Source of the DNA: Hymenolepis diminuta
Lineage: Eukaryota; Platyhelminthes; Cestoda; Cyclophyllidea; Hymenolepididae
NCBI GenBank assembly: GCA_900708905.1
Contig: CAADRB010000001.1
Location: 3,735,929 to 3,799,928 of the forward strand
Length of the DNA stretch: 64,000 nt
Direction of reading: 5' to 3'
This document shows, in pieces, positions 1 through 14,177 of the stretch. Below the pieces are notes generated by a model. It was not told the origin of the DNA, did not search any database, and saw only the letters and a program-made list of their open reading frames with translations. Position numbers and translations under genes: made by a program. Positions within the stretch are counted from its first letter, which is position 1; every line of letters begins with the position of its first letter.

Positions 1-3000
1 AATGGGAACAGTGTAATGCATTCCATCTATATTAATAAATGAATATATTGTTAAAATTAGGTGGGGCGAAATAAGATGCACTTCCTAGCTTATCTTGAGA
101 GAGGTGGGGATGGGTCCTCTCCTCCAGAACTTCAACCAAATGAAATACTTTCAAATATCTCAAATCATGTATGTCTTGGGATGGGTGCAAATATCAATAT
201 TCAAGCTATCTGGACCGAAACCGTAAAATTTTATTTTCCCCTCCTCTTGTAAATAATGTATACAAAAATTGTAAGTCCATATCCAACCCAAGCCTTTCCT
301 TCAGATTCCCGATAAATAGACTAGTTAAAAATATTGCATGCACGATTATCAATCTAGAGAAAAATCTATAAGTCCTCCTGAATCTTATGTCAGAACTGTT
401 TGTTGGGGCTAATATTAACATGTTTCAGCTATGGATGATACAAAAGGCTTTCACACAAACAACAGACAGATACTATTTTAAATTAGCAAGCCAAGAGTTG
501 AGAACAATCCAAATTATGTTGAGCAACGGCAGTAAGAACTCAAGAGAGAGAGAGATAACCATGAGGAACGAGGGGGAGCTTGAGAGTCGAGCGTCTGCAC
601 TACAAATTTTGCAGTCATTGCGAAAGAGGTGAGTACGAATAGTTGATCAATATTCTCTAACTGAAACACTTGAACAAGACAGTTTCCTCTTATCCAAAAT
701 GATTTAAATTAATATTACTCAAAATGCCAAGAGATTTTTTGGGGAACCCTTCAAAATAGATGTTTGCTAATTTTTCAGTTTTAGTCAGATTTTACAAGTT
801 GGGCAGAGGATGCTACGATCACATATATTTAATTGAGCTGCATTCTATTAGCCAAATAAATGCAAAAATTTTATTGGCTCACTTCTTGTCAATAATTGTT
901 CACTTTGTAAAATGCTTTGCACGAAACAGAAAACTGAATTCTCTTGGAAATTTTCGATTTTTCCAAGAAATGGAGACCCGAATATAAATGAGCAGACCTG
1001 GTCTCACGATCAGTTCGTTTCAGCAGGAAATTGCTTAATGGAAACTCAAAAAATTCTCGATGTGGGGATTCCGATTAAAGGAATCAATACCATAGAAAAA
1101 CACTTCTCATTGGTGGACGCGTTGCCAACTAATAATTGGTCTGGATATCGTTTCAAAGACACACTTTGGTGGCTTTACGGTTGGAGATATGAATATTCCT
1201 CAAGGTTTGAGGGTTATTAATTAATTATGGATTTTATCCTATCCAACTATTATTTTGAAGTTTGCAAGTTTGTGAGCAAAGCTTTTGTTATTATTTCAAA
1301 ATAAAACGGGCGATTTGAAGATGTTAAATTAAAGTACGTGAATCTACTAATTTTAATTTTACCAGTGATACTGAAAATGTGCAGAACAATTTTTGCTATG
1401 GAACACAGTAAATCCAACTTAAGAAATCGAATAACTCTTGCAAATCCATTTTAGGTAAAATATATTTGGCTTAGTAAACCTGGTTATCAGATATCTTGCA
1501 ATTTTTCAAAGGTGCCTCAAGTCGTAACAAATATTTTAAAAAACTGTACAGCTTTAGAAGTGCTAAAGCAAAATTGTACAAATATTACTTCGGCTGTAGA
1601 GATAAAAGGATGAATCCCTCCACGTCCCCGAGATTTCTATCTTACATCATCACCAATCACTAGAATTTAATTACTTCATCCTCATTGTGATGTGTGAAAT
1701 TGTCAACCCTATTGTGACCCCAGGCTCCCTACGGATAAACATCGTGTGCCCTCAAGTGGCCTATTCTTGTCTATCAAAAAGCTAGGTGTACCTCGGATGA
1801 TAGTTGCAGAGGCACAGCTCACTCGGCGTTGTTTTGGAACCAGTCTTGTTCATGCTACCCCTTTCTTTTCTACAACTGTCCCGTCCAATTAAAAGCACAT
1901 ATACAATTATGTCCTCACGCGCGTCTTCATCCACGTAACGAATATAAATTGCTTTTCAAAATACACACACACATAACATATGCACGGATTGTCGTTTGTC
2001 ACTCCCTTCTAATGCCCTTTCCTCCTCAATTCCCTCGAACCCTTTTGGAAGTCTCTATTGAGGTTCGTTCAGTACGCCTAGGTCTAATCAACTCTGGTCT
2101 TCTCTTTCGCCATCTACCATTAGCCTCTTACTCAAACCTCAACAAGACCAAGTCCATAATGAAAAATTAGATGGCGAATAAAATACTTCTGTTTAAATAA
2201 GGAGAAATAAATGTAAAAAGTGCATCTTCCCTCAGTGAGATAAATTTCCGAACTTCAATTTAAAAATGGAATTTATCAAACGGTATCCATACAGAGGTGA
2301 AGATGAATTGAAAACTTCAGTAGTTATTGATGATTCAGTCTAATTTATTCACACTGAAATTTTCTTCAAAACGTAAGGGGTAAATAAACACTTTAGGATA
2401 AGGACATGGAAATGCATGGTCACATTAATGCAAATAAGATGCCTAGGAGGACTTTTTATGGCGGGTCTATTGTCAGTACCTTTTTATAATTAAATCACGG
2501 AGGAATTCGTGGAAGAATAGTAAAAATTTTCCTTATTCATTGTGTAAAAAGTTTGCCAAAAGGAGAATAATGCTTGTTTTATACCAACGACAGGTCTCTA
2601 TTCTACTGGAACGACGGGCTCCAATGACATCAAACTCACCATTTTAGGACTTAAAAGACTACCTTTAGGAGTGACCAAATGGATCTTTTAAAATTTGAGG
2701 ATGGATAAAAGTAATGACTACTTAAAATCAATGTAAGATTTTTTTCAATTCGAGCCCACTAACATACAAAAGAAAATCTTAATTTCTTTAGGCCGAGGCC
2801 CCTCACCCTATACCCAAATTAAGACTAAATATTTATTCACTATTTTAATTAGATATATATACTGGCCTTGTTAATAAATTAAAAATTATCTCCTTTCAAC
2901 TTCTGGAAAAAACTAGAAGCTTTATTTTGAAATATTCGTTATATTATAAATATTGTAGCATTTTCGATACAAAAAGTTCTGTTTTGAAGGTCTGATAGCT

Positions 3001-6000
3001 GAAGAGGTCAAAGAATACAAGAATACACAATATTTAATTATTATTACGCATTCTGTAACACATTTTTAATTATCAGACAAACTCTTTTTCATTGAGGGTA
3101 ATTTGATACATTATCCTTTCATTAACTTATTTAGTATCCAATTCATAATCCATATGGAAAAATAAGTAATAAGACAAATTTAATTAAAAAATACACAGAC
3201 TGCTAGGTATACAAAGCCCTTAAATGAATCAATTTAAAACAAAAAAAACTGTTTGGTGAATTTTAAGGCAACATTTTTCAAACAGCATTTGCATTCCGAT
3301 ACGGAGCTGATAAGTGTCAAACACTCAGTTGTATCCGTTAACTTAGTAGGACTACGTGTATAATCAGTTTGACGGAAGCAGATAGTGCTCATGTTCCGCG
3401 TGAAAAAAGCAAGGTCTAGCAAAAGAATAGAATTTATCAACTCCATTTTGCAAGTCATTTACGGACTTTCTGCATCCTTGTTGATAGCTATCGTATAGGG
3501 TTGCTGCAGCTTTTATTATTTACAGTGACCCATGATAAGGCAAAACATTTACAATTTTAATTGTGGGGATTTAGGGCAACAGTTTATAGTCCAGTAAGAA
3601 GCAGGGGAAGGAATTAATTAGATTATATTTGTGTATCAAAAGATTTTTGAATTCTGCTTCTGAAATATAGTCTTAGAGGAAAATTTAGCAAAATTTTCGA
3701 AATTCCAAAATTCATGTTCCTTAAGTTTTTGAGCAAATTATTGCCCACAAATTTGAGTGCGTATAGATGGGCTTATTTAATTTAATGGTTGGTCATACCT
3801 TTTTCATTTTAGTGAGCTATCAATGTTATTAGAAGTTGGCGGTTGATTTGTGACGAAGACTCTATTATTGCCATACTCATACAAAAAATTACCATAAAAA
3901 CATACGTACTGAAGTTATTAATTCCGTTCCCATTTGCTTTTTGAAATTGAAATCCAACTTAGCGATTATTATTGACACTGGTAAGCTATTAATATTTGAT
4001 TTAAGTGCCATAATTTTTGAGATTCTTAAAAACTTATTTGTTACCTGTTAACATGCCTACTAATCAAATGTCACTTGCTATAGTCGATAAAATGAGTAAA
4101 TGTGGTTTATTTAAGTTTACAAAAACTAGCTGAAAATGAAAATGCGGAATTAATAGTGATTTAATAGACCGTCATACGGTACCCACTCATATTTTAGAAT
4201 GAAAACCTATTTGTTACACATTTACATAGACTTTTGAACAAGAACAATATGTCTGACATACTAATATCTGTGAATAATAACTCAGAAGATCCGGAAATAA
4301 CATGTATTAATTGGACCAGATAGCATTCTATGCAGAAAAGTTAAAACACTCTGTGCGTATACGAATATTAGATGGGATATTCTCAAGGTTTCACCGCGTC
4401 CATGATCCAGGTATCTTAACATCATAATCAGAATAAATTCACTGCGAGCCTCTTAAAAGAATTTTTTGAGAAGGAAACAAATTCACCAGAGCAGAGTAGT
4501 AATAAAATAAAAATTTTTTAAACCACGTGTCGAAAATGCCTACAACTTTTACAAATAAAGGATCATGTTAATATTTACAATTTATAAATAACAAAACTGA
4601 TAATATTAAATATCAAAATGACTGAATTTATTAGCTCAAAGCTGTTTCAATAAGTAGGCTAAATATATACGAAGATTCCACTTGACTGTGTTAAAGAATT
4701 CATAAATTCCAATGCAAAAAAGGTCATAATAGAAGGGAAATTAAGAGGATTGACTGAGAATTTCCAACAAGTGTAGGAATCATTTAATCGCAGTTTCCTG
4801 CGATATTTGTAGACAAGGGATCCTAGGTAAAATGCTTTTAAATCACCAAGTTCAATCATTTCAAGTTTGTTTCTTTAATACACACATTGTCTAAAATTTC
4901 CTCATATTTGCACCTTCCTAAAAAAGAGTAAATTTTTTATTATTAAAATTCGTCTATTCGTTTCTAAAATCTAAGATGAAACTTCCACCTATTTATTGAT
5001 TGTAAATAGATGCCTACAATAAAATGCAATTCTGGGTTTTCTATAAATATCATTGTCTTATAATTGAAAGTTTCATCATCCGAATATTTTCCCTCATCAA
5101 ACTCGCTGAAGAAAATGAAGACATAAATTAAACAATATGCACCCATCTTAAATAGCAAAATTATCTTGCAGACTATTATCGCATATCAAACATATTCTAA
5201 ATGCAAATTTTATCAAAATGTACTTAATTTTAGCTGCATTTGAAGGTGATAACACCTTGACAAATTTGCAATTGTCCCAGTCCAGGAACATTTAATACTC
5301 TTTGAGATTGTGGAGTTCACAACGCTACCAAGGCTGATCAAGGGAAATTCGCGTGTGCTTGAGAATTCTGGAAAATGCAGCGTGTGTGTAGAGGTCTTCT
5401 CAGTCAATCAGCGATTACTATTCCTGCAGCGTAACGTTGATTGTATTTAACGAAAAAGCACGGCGGCAGTGAGCAGCAGTTGGCAATAAGCTCTCCCCAC
5501 TCGAAACCTTCTTTGTTCTTGCAATTTCTTATATGGCCTAGCTAATTTTGTGGGTAAATTTATGCTAGAGGACTCTGCAAGAGAGTAGTTGTAATTGTCT
5601 GCAACTAGTTGCACTTCTAAGAGGATTACTGGTTTGGCAAAGGACCTTTCTGACTTTATATATTTGTGTAGTTAGTTGCACATTAAATTTAGTTTCTCAA
5701 TGGAGTTTTACTTAATGTTTATATTATTTTGGCAATTCAGTTCGTATTCTAACATAATAGACAAAGAACATATTGTTATTTCAAGGTGATGATTTTAATT
5801 TTTGTGTCAATGTTGTAACGTATAAGAAAATGAGTACAAAAGACTCAGATGACCCCGGAGAGAACACATATTTTCACTTAAAAACGTCACAGAGCTAAGT
5901 AAGGCCAAGCGTCTGCCATATTCAGAGCTCATCATTCGGTCTATTTATTCCATAGTTGATCAAGCCACTCCGATTTATCTGTATCTTTTTACAACCATGA

Positions 6001-6680
6001 GCAAGTAGATGGGATTATCACCGGGTAATATATTTAACATAGCACAACTCACAATAGCTCAAAATTTTCATAACAATTTGAGTATTAAACAACTTCAATT
6101 CAAAAACAATCTGTTATTTTATTTTTATTTCCCACAGTAATAAAAAAAGCTTTACAAGCTTTAATTGTGAGAAGTAACCAGTATTGAATAGAAGCAATTC
6201 CACCAATGATAAAAGGGTGAAACTCAAAAAGGTACTGAGAGCATCATCAGGATAACAAAGAGACTTTTTTCATTTGATTGTCGGGTTGTACACTCTTTAC
6301 TAAATGGGCAACTCATGTTGCAAAACTAAAAGTTCGCAATTCCTCCTCAGGACTAAACCAAATGTCTGTCTACGATTTCAGTGCATATTGACCCTTTTTT
6401 AATGAAGAAGGGTTGGTCTTGCCACTTCAGTTTACTTTTTCTTCCAACGATTAGAAAGGCAAAGGATCTCACAGTTTACAGCTTTAGCAGATCAAAGATG
6501 AGATAGTTGAACATTTTAATTCAACAAAGCTCCGTAAGCCGTTTTTCTAACTCTAATATATTTATCTTTTCAAGTATTTAACGGAAGATTTCTACAATAT
6601 AACACTTTATCTTAATTTCTCTTTTTGGGCAAAAATGTTCCATTTTACCCAATATCGTACAGCGAAAGTTTTCATTGTGA
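1..6680. other. Gene-poor stretch
   Basis: No coding region with recognisable protein similarity or a believable exon structure was seen on either strand. Open frames are short and read as A/T-rich noise. One segment near 1830-1935 resembles 13745-13815 and is listed as a repeat. The remainder looks like old intergenic DNA. Confidence 0.5.
1830..1935 (+). repeat. Dispersed repeat, copy 1 (pairs with 13745-13815)
   Basis: The segment shares a run of similar words with 13745-13815: a pyrimidine-rich lead, then a variant of CAATTAAAAGCACAT, then TATGTCCTCACGCGCGT here against CATGTCCTCACACGCGT there. The similarity was judged by eye. No coding potential is visible. It is probably a fragment of an interspersed repeat of unknown class. 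Confidence 0.4.
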
Positions 6681-6689
6681 CTATTGAAT

Positions 6690-8460
6690 GTTAGATTCCC
6701 TTAGAATCTTTTAGGGAGTTTCCTAGAGCATTTCCAAAGAAGGTTTTTTTTGATTGTTGGGTTGGATTTTCAGAATTCTATTATTTCCAAGCGGTAGGAG
6801 GCCAAAAACCTCCAAGATGATATCTAGGGGACCTGTTTCCAGTTTCGGTGATTCTGGAGTTTTACCAGAACTGAGGTCATTTAATGATGGATGCGACATC
6901 ATTCGACACATTAAAAGGAACGTGTCTAAAATCTTTTCTGTTGTCCCCTCCTCAAGTGACTTCTGAAGTGTCCACTTCATTGTGCTAACAAATCGCTCCG
7001 TCTGACCATTTGGTTGAGGATGATATGGTGGAGAGTAGACGTGGATGATATCATGACTCCTGCAAAAGTCTTAAAGGGGGGTCAAAGGGAAGTGGGTGCC
7101 ATTATCAGTTTCAATGGTCTCTGGTAGTTCTGAGTTGAAAATATATGGCGAGGACTATTGACCAACATGGTAGTTGTGGTAATGAAATAACTTCGGGCCA
7201 CTCGGAGTGCGAATCCACCACGACAGGTCCAGCAAAATTAGTGTATGTGAGATCACGGAGCTGTAGTTTTAGACTAGGAAATAAGTTTCTGGTGTGGAGG
7301 AAGCCTAGCCGCTTGCTGACATTTAGGATATCTTTGGACAACTATTTCAATATCTTTGTCCATTCTAGCTCAATATGTAAACGTTCTTGCAATAGATTTC
7401 ATACGGCAACACAGCTCGCTTGATTGCTGAAGGAATGGCGACACGATCTCCAAACATTAAACATGAATTCATCATACACAGATCATCACAATGTCTATAA
7501 AGTTGTCGGAAATCGCCTTTTTTTATTTGATTTAGCTATCGTATGGGACCATATTCTAAGGTCTTCTTGAACATTGGATCATTAGTTGTCGCATTCTGAA
7601 TATCATTTGTAGTCATTGGAAGTCTGCTTACAGTATCAAATAATAAGGGTCGAGTATCGTCTTTCATAATCAGACTTACAATGATGGTTTCCCTAGTCAA
7701 AACGTTTCCTAGTCCGAATTCTGCCGTATTCCGATATTATATAACGAGATCATAGCCAAGAAGGATGGTCGACCAATACTGAAGTCCGTTTAGTGTAAAC
7801 TGAAAACCCTTTCCCAATCCGAAGATAGAGCGATGTGGTCTATAATCCATTAGCAGTGCCAAGTGCCGACCATAGAGGAATTTATGAAACTTTTTAACAG
7901 CGAAAATGATGGCCAAAGACTCTTTTTCGAGAAGCTTAAGTAACAGTTTTTCATGAACCATCAGGGAAGGCATTAGAGATAATACGCATTGACGCCATAG
8001 TTCCGAGCATCTGCAGCCACTATGATTGGTAGATAAGGATCGATAAGAGAAAGCAGCATATCAAAAGTGAGCATGTTGTCCGGCTTATAAACTTTCTCAC
8101 ATCTGGAAGTTAAGTTCCATTTAGTATCTTTTCTCAGAACTTCATTTAGAGATGCCCGGTTATTGTGCAGTGCTGATAGAAACGTACTGTAGTAGCTAAT
8201 GACACTCGAGAATTAACGTAGTGCTGTAATGTCCGTAGGCGGTGGTATTTCTCTAACTGCTTTTCCGGATTCTGACCACGTCCGTTTACATCAAAGATAC
8301 ATCCTTGGAACTTAATAGATAGCACAAAGAATGTATATTTCTCAGCTTGAAGACGGAATTCATACTCCCGAACACACTGAAGAAATGCTATGATACGTTC
8401 TTGAAATACCTCAGAATAACACTGGACCATCATCTCTGCAGTGAGTGAAGTCATGCTGAA
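6690..8460 (-). mobile_element. Degenerate Ty3/gypsy pol (RT, RNase H, integrase)
   Basis: Reading the minus strand downward gives a collapsed retrotransposon polyprotein in the correct order. At 8454-8146 is the end of reverse transcriptase (RIIAFLQCVREYEFRLQAEK, then FQGCIFDVNGRGQNPEKQ). At 7973-7737 is the RNase H region (KESLAIIFAVKKFHKFLYGR, DYRPHRSIFG). At 7400-7111 is integrase (KCQQAARLPPHQK, then FAGPVVVDSHSEWPEVISLP). At 6980-6723 is the integrase C-terminal side (LEEGTTEKILDTFLL). These motifs are typical of animal Ty3/gypsy elements. Many in-frame stops and frameshifts separate them, so the copy is dead. Gag, protease and flanking LTRs were not recognised. Confidence 0.85.
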
Positions 8461-8469
8461 AATGAAATC

Positions 8470-10000
8470 TCAGGTTGTTAAGTTTCCTAATGGCGCCTGT
8501 CTTTGATATCGAAAAGTTTTGTGAAATGAGAAGTTTTGTCAGAGTAGATTGACTTTCATTGTAGAACAGATGTTTGTAAGGCTTTGTGGAAAATACAGCA
8601 AGGAGTCTGTAACTCCAGTAATATTTGGGATCTTTTTTAGTAAAAACAAATCTACCATATTCATTATAATTAAATACTAATTTAATATTTTATTTAATAG
8701 ATTTTTTCTTCAGCCCATAATACTGCACCTCCGGCTACATTAAAAATTGACGAATTATTCTTAAGGAGGTTCGCTATGCCACCAGGCATTGATTAAAGTT
8801 GCGCAGGCTGAAAGGACGAATAATTTGCGTATATAAATAATCAGCCTGAGGATGAAACAGCTCAAATGTTGAGTAACGTCATCTTTGATTTGGATAAGGA
8901 ATTTCGACGAATTAAGGGGGATGAAGTTTCCTATTGTTTTTATAAACTTTTGTGAGTAATTTTTCATAAAACTTGGGATGAATCTGGAAATTATTTTTAA
9001 ACAATTTTTTAAAACTGATGGCTTACGTCATACGTCTATAAACGAATAAATATTCGGAAAAAATGTATTACAGTGTTTATTATACTGTTCAAGGAGAAAT
9101 TGCTTCAAAATAATATATTATTCTAAGCGTAAGTCTTAATATGAATTCAAAAACTTACCTTTGTAAATAAGTCAATCGAATAAAGTCCGTCAAAGATACA
9201 ATTTGAACACTAGATATAGAGCTTTCCTTGTAAAATTTCCCGATGAAAGAGGAAGCAGATTGTGAAAGTTAGTATTCTCGGCTTTAGAAACGATGACTTG
9301 GGCGTAATTCAATTTGTGATTGGCGCCACTTTGTTCATAAGGTCTCCATGTCTTAAGTATTTGGAACCACTTCGTTTAATTTTACCCAGGTATAAAGGTG
9401 CCTGTATAGCAGATCCAGATATTGGTTCCCAATAGCAAAGGTTTGCATTTGTCCACATTTTCTTAGTGCACTCGTCTAACATTAGAAAGCGGCAGGTGTC
9501 CGAATTAAGCAACTTCAAAAAATTATTGGTCATACCACTACCAACTTTGGCTTTACAAAGCTATTAGTTGGTTTAAGCTAATAGCGAAGAAACCAGTCCC
9601 TAGCTGATAAATAATGTTTAACTAATTATATAAACTGAAAATATATGTAAATATATTGTTGAATTCGCATGAATTAATACACAGATTTCCGTTTTTATCC
9701 TGAGTGCGTTAGAGTAAACAACATATTGTTGCCATATCTGCAAACAATGGATTTATTGACTCACACTCATTATTGTTGATATTACTAAATACCATTTTGA
9801 TGAAGTTATATGTTATTGTTATTATTATTAATCTGTGGTGTATTTGATTCTTTAATACTACCTAATTGAGGTGGAAAACCGAAATCATAAAAGATAAAAG
9901 AAATTGAATGGTAATTTATATCGGAACTGCATCTTAGTCTAATATTAAGTCAAGGCAATGCGAATTTGTGAATAATTGTTGTTCAACTGGAATATTTAAA
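8470..10000. other. Intergenic, no gene recognised
   Basis: Nothing here is recognisably coding. A 74-codon open frame with an ATG start lies on the minus strand at 9533-9309, but it has no known motif and no supporting splice structure. The interval separates two inverted gypsy remnants and may include their decayed flanks. The GCTTTGTGGAAAATACA-like words at 8580 recur near 27262. Confidence 0.4.
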
Positions 10001-10009
10001 GGATACAAT

Positions 10010-10790
10010 TGTCTTCGAATTTTCTCTTGTGTTCAAAACTGCCAAAGACTCTAGTTTCTGACAATGGGACACAATTTACGTCAGTCGATTTTAAGGAGTT
10101 CTGTGAGCAACGAGCAATCGAGCACAACGGAATCCCTCCGTACCACCCGCAATCGAATGTATAGGCGAAAAGATTCGTCGACACGCTCAAGAGAGGCTTA
10201 CAAAAAGGGAGAGGAGAGGGAACTCTGGAAGTAGTACTACAGAATTTCCTGCTGAGATGCAGATCAACTCCGCATCCTGCGATGTGAGAGAAATCCCTGG
10301 CCGAGGTGTTAATGGGTCGAAAGTTGAGAACGGTGCACGAAACGATGCTACCAAAAAAAATCCGACCGGACAAAAAAAGGGAGAATAAAAAGAATGTATG
10401 TGCTGTTATCACTCCAGTTTATGCTCGTGATTATCGACTGGGTCGCCAGTGGACAGCTGTGATTATCACAAACAGCCATGGGAGCATGATTTATGATGTT
10501 GACGTTGGTAAGGACACGTGGGTCGGCCACCATAATTAAATCCGACGAAGATTGGCGGAACCCACTTCTAATAAGCGTTATCTTTCTTTGTATTCATTGC
10601 TTGATAAATTTAATTTTACTCATGTTTTTCCACCTAGATCTCAGGTTATAGATCAGGTTACGGTTCCATCGCGTACAGCTGGAAACCTTCTCGTCTCCAG
10701 GTCGATCCGTCCTCGAAGACCTATGAGTGATTTGCCTAAGAAGGAAGATGTTAGGAGAAATGATAATTATTTTCCTCCGCTCCCAATATT
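10010..10790 (+). mobile_element. Degenerate Ty3/gypsy integrase and pol end
   Basis: The plus strand reads as the integrase core and C-terminus of a Ty3/gypsy element: [14 protein letters not shown], then [20 protein letters not shown], then the RGLQKGRGEGTLE region, then LMGRKLRTVHETMLPKK near 10306. The DNGTQFTS segment carries the second catalytic Asp of the integrase DDE triad. The end near 10490 reads YDVDVGKDTWVGHHN, the same pol-end motif seen at 23770. In-frame stops occur near 10161 (TAG) and 10285 (TGA), so it is a pseudogene. It lies in the opposite orientation to the 6690-8460 remnant. A flanking LTR may start near 10750 but was not confirmed. Confidence 0.85.
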
Positions 10791-10799
10791 TCTTCTATG

Positions 10800-12390
10800 A
10801 ATAAAAATGTAACTTTTTTCTTCATTTCCCCAACCAATAAAAGACACTTAGTAATTATACTTATTTGTTTTAGCCAATGCCGATTGAGAGAGAGTTTAGT
10901 TAATACACTCGTGTTGACTATAACGTGTTTTGTGATCTACCGTGGGTTATTAGCTTCTGTGTTAAGTTGCTATATTACCGAGTTTTCGAGATTATTGGGT
11001 CTGCGAGATTACTACCAGAACTCGTAGTTGGTTACGTCATTACAAATACAAATAGCGGATCTATAAAAGTGCTTCCATTGATCACTACACAGTCAAATTA
11101 ATATCAAAAATTAATTTGAATCAAAATGTGTTATAATTCTGCCTAATTGTTACTAGTATGGCCTTATTAAGAATAAAGCGTCATCTATACTAAAATTCAT
11201 TTTGATATATTTGATTTAAATATTTATAAATATAAATATATTTATCATTATAAAAGTTTAGCAGATAATCAAACTATGTATTTTTGGAAGAATATTAACC
11301 AAGCTTTTTAGAATCGCCGTCGTGTTGACGATTTACAAGTTGAAGATTTATCATTTTTTCAGTATGCATAAGTTTGTGCTCCGGTTCGAAGTTGAATATA
11401 CCCTTGAGGTACATTCCATCTATATTCACAAGGCACCTATAACAAAAGAATACTGCTTTAAATTTAATTTAAATGTTGAAAGCAGCTATTAAAAACTTTT
11501 AATTTACACTTATTCAGGCGACATTTTACATGTTAAATAGAGTTCCTGAGTTATAATGTCAATTCTGTAGGCTTAATTGCTGTATCCTAGCGCTAACTCT
11601 GCTTACCTCAAGGCATTGTATATACGTCGACTCTATAAATTTAATAACTTTTTCTAATGTTCGTAAAATCCTCAAGATAGAAGACTAGCTATATTGGATA
11701 GTTCCGTACAACGTGGAGATAGAGTACCAGTAGCTTCAAGAAGATTATGATCAGCATCTTGACCTGAAGTGTTTGTTCCTAGTTCGGAGCACTTTTGCAA
11801 GAATATGGAAGTTCATTTTTTTAAAAATACAATGTAATGTAGTAAATTTGAGTCTCCCAAATTTCCACCTTCTTATTAGTAACGATTGTGAGGTCATAGG
11901 GTCTTCCCGATCTATGTTCAATGCTATGAAGTTTATTTGTAATCAAACGCAAAAATATTGTACAATGTAGAGTTCACTTGTAACAATTAGAGAAGAAAGT
12001 AGAATATTGAGAAAAAGTGAAAGTAAAACATAATAATTAGCAAAACTGGCTGAAATCCATTAATTTTGAAGATGGTACTAGGAATTGAGTTGAGAGACAA
12101 ATCGACATCTTTTTCACTATCTCGAAGTAACTGATGAGGTAACGAACCCTTTTTCCCAGATCCATACCAAACAACTTCCTTCACACATATTTCATCGCGA
12201 GTTTAAGTATTACCCTTCAGGATAAGATTATTAACCCTCTTAAAAACTAATTTCGATCTAAATTTTGATGACTTGTTCATGGTCAATTCCTTCCAGGGTG
12301 TCTGCATTTGTTTTAAACAGGCTGCTGAAAGCCGGAATTACTACCGATTGTTATTTGTCAATCAGCAGGATTTTTAATAATTTATTAAAT
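10800..12390. other. Intergenic, no gene recognised
   Basis: No supported coding sequence. 10800-11040 may hold an LTR belonging to the preceding gypsy remnant, but no second copy was found to prove it. The rest is A+T-rich with short incidental open frames. Confidence 0.4.
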
Positions 12391-12397
12391 ATTTAAA

Positions 12398-12580
12398 TTG
12401 CTTTCCCAAGCCCATTTAGAAATGCGTTTCTTGGTGAAAGACTCGAATTTTTCCACCCTCTATATTAGCCAGGCTTAACCAGTGCGACTGGCCATTCCGT
12501 TCGCTGGGCGTGCACTGATGGGAATCGAACCCGTGAACTCTTACATGGCAATTGAGCACTGTGACCAATACGCCACCAAC
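12398..12580 (-). mobile_element. tRNA-derived SINE, family A
   Basis: On the minus strand the copy starts with a tRNA-like part and contains a perfect Pol III B box, GGTTCGATTCC, at 12531-12521. This is followed by a unique body that ends near the word CTTGGGAAAGCAAT. The same arrangement recurs at 40792, 44221, 47807, 58121 and 60220 (minus) and at 18195 and 19105 (plus). A perfect B box followed by a shared non-tRNA body, dispersed in several places, is the signature of a tRNA-derived SINE. This is the best preserved copy in the window. Confidence 0.75.
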
Positions 12581-12599
12581 TTTATCTCAATAAGTACCA

Positions 12600-14170
12600 A
12601 AATGTAACCTTACACCTGTCATGACTTTGACGTTTCGATTTTCCATCACATATCTACTCTGTACTCTACCTACCAACTTCAATCTACGATACCTCAAATA
12701 CGTTCTGCTTATCTAAGACCCACTATTTCTCTCTTTTCCCCCCTGCAATAATATTCACATAAAATCTTTTGTTATTTGCCTTACGTCCCTGAGACCATAG
12801 CATTTATCGTAATAAACTTGACATCTTTTAAAGAGAACACATAGAAGTTTCCAATTTGCTAACTAGATCGAGCAAAGCGAAGCTCACTAAAAAAATGAAG
12901 TGAAGAGGGTTGAGGAATGGATACAATGCAATAAGGCTCAACATTCAGAAGTTAGAAAAAGGAAAACTCAAATAGCAAACTCTAAGTACAATCCTACTAA
13001 GCCAGAAACTTTCCACTCACCCAAAATGCACATAGATTAATAAGAAACTAGGATCTGAGATATGCTAAATCACAGTCCTATGTTGCTTCAGAGGAGATTA
13101 CATATTGTAACAAGGCGGTTGCTTCTTCTCACTCATAAACCTCTTTTATGTTTTTTGCCAGCCTTCTATTTTTCCTTTTCTCAAATACTTTTTTGCCGAT
13201 TAAGTCTATCTTGATTTGTCTATATGATTACTCAAATTAAGATTTCGTATATTTATACATTTCTTCTGAAGATCATACTTCCTGCAGAGCCAACCTTCTT
13301 TTTTAATAAACTTCTCATGATTATTTAAAATTAAGACGCCCTTTCAATAGATATTTATAATATCAAAAGTTAACGATTCATGAAATGGTAATTAAAACTC
13401 ACAAAATATTGTGGTAAAAAACTGATTAAATATTTCAACACATTCTGATCTGTATGTCATGTATTATTTTTATTCACAAAAACGTCCAACTTATACAATA
13501 ATAGTTTAACAGATCCTAGAATATATGAGGCCAAATTGAAAAATTTAATGGAGAAACTTAAAAATTTGGCCAACAGCTTATTTTCGATGTCATGGCAAGT
13601 ATAACTGAATGGAAGAGATATTTGAAAGATGACTCTCTATACCTTTCCAAAATTACTACCTATTTTCGTTCTCCGAGACAATGATGTCTTTACGACCTTA
13701 CAACTCAAAACTCTCACTTGTCATGTCTAAATGTGTTTATCGATTTCCCCCCTTCTATAACTGCTCTGTTTCATTAAAAGTGCACCTGCAGTCATGTCCT
13801 CACACGCGTACCTGCCCTCGATTCTAACCTCGGGTCTTAGCCCTAACCACATACTAATGAAAAAGGGCATTCCCAAATCAGCACGACATATTAAGAGGTC
13901 AAAACGGAAATGCTCAAATGTCGAATTGAATCAACAAGCGGAAGTTCTGTTCAAGAACTGACAACGGCATCGGAATAAAGAGAATTGCAATCAGAAAGAG
14001 ATTTTAAATGGAAATTGCTCGTTATCAGTATCAAAAATAAAGTGTCCAAATCCATAATCTTCGAAACCAAAGAGAATTTTCACTGATAATACCATTGACA
14101 CGAGTAGCAAAGATATCATTAGTATATCAATTGGAATATTTGAATCACAATATGAAATAGAAAAAACTTT
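12600..14170. other. Intergenic, no gene recognised
   Basis: Apart from a short repeat at 13745-13815 nothing recognisable was seen. Pyrimidine-rich tracts around 12720-12780 and 13745-13765 have no evident coding or RNA-gene role. Confidence 0.4.
13745..13815 (+). repeat. Dispersed repeat, copy 2 (pairs with 1830-1935)
   Basis: Shares ordered words with 1830-1935, including CATTAAAAGTGCAC and CATGTCCTCACACGCGT. Divergence is considerable and the boundaries are approximate. Confidence 0.4.
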
Positions 14171-14177
14171 TGATACT

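Noticed and set aside
912..1220. Plus-strand frame of 102 codons ending in an aromatic-rich segment
   Set aside because: No domain, no exon signals; too little to distinguish from chance or repeat debris.
12125..12155. CTGATGAGGTAACGAACC, reminiscent of a hammerhead ribozyme core
   Set aside because: The required GAAA after stem II is absent and no flanking stems I and III can be drawn.
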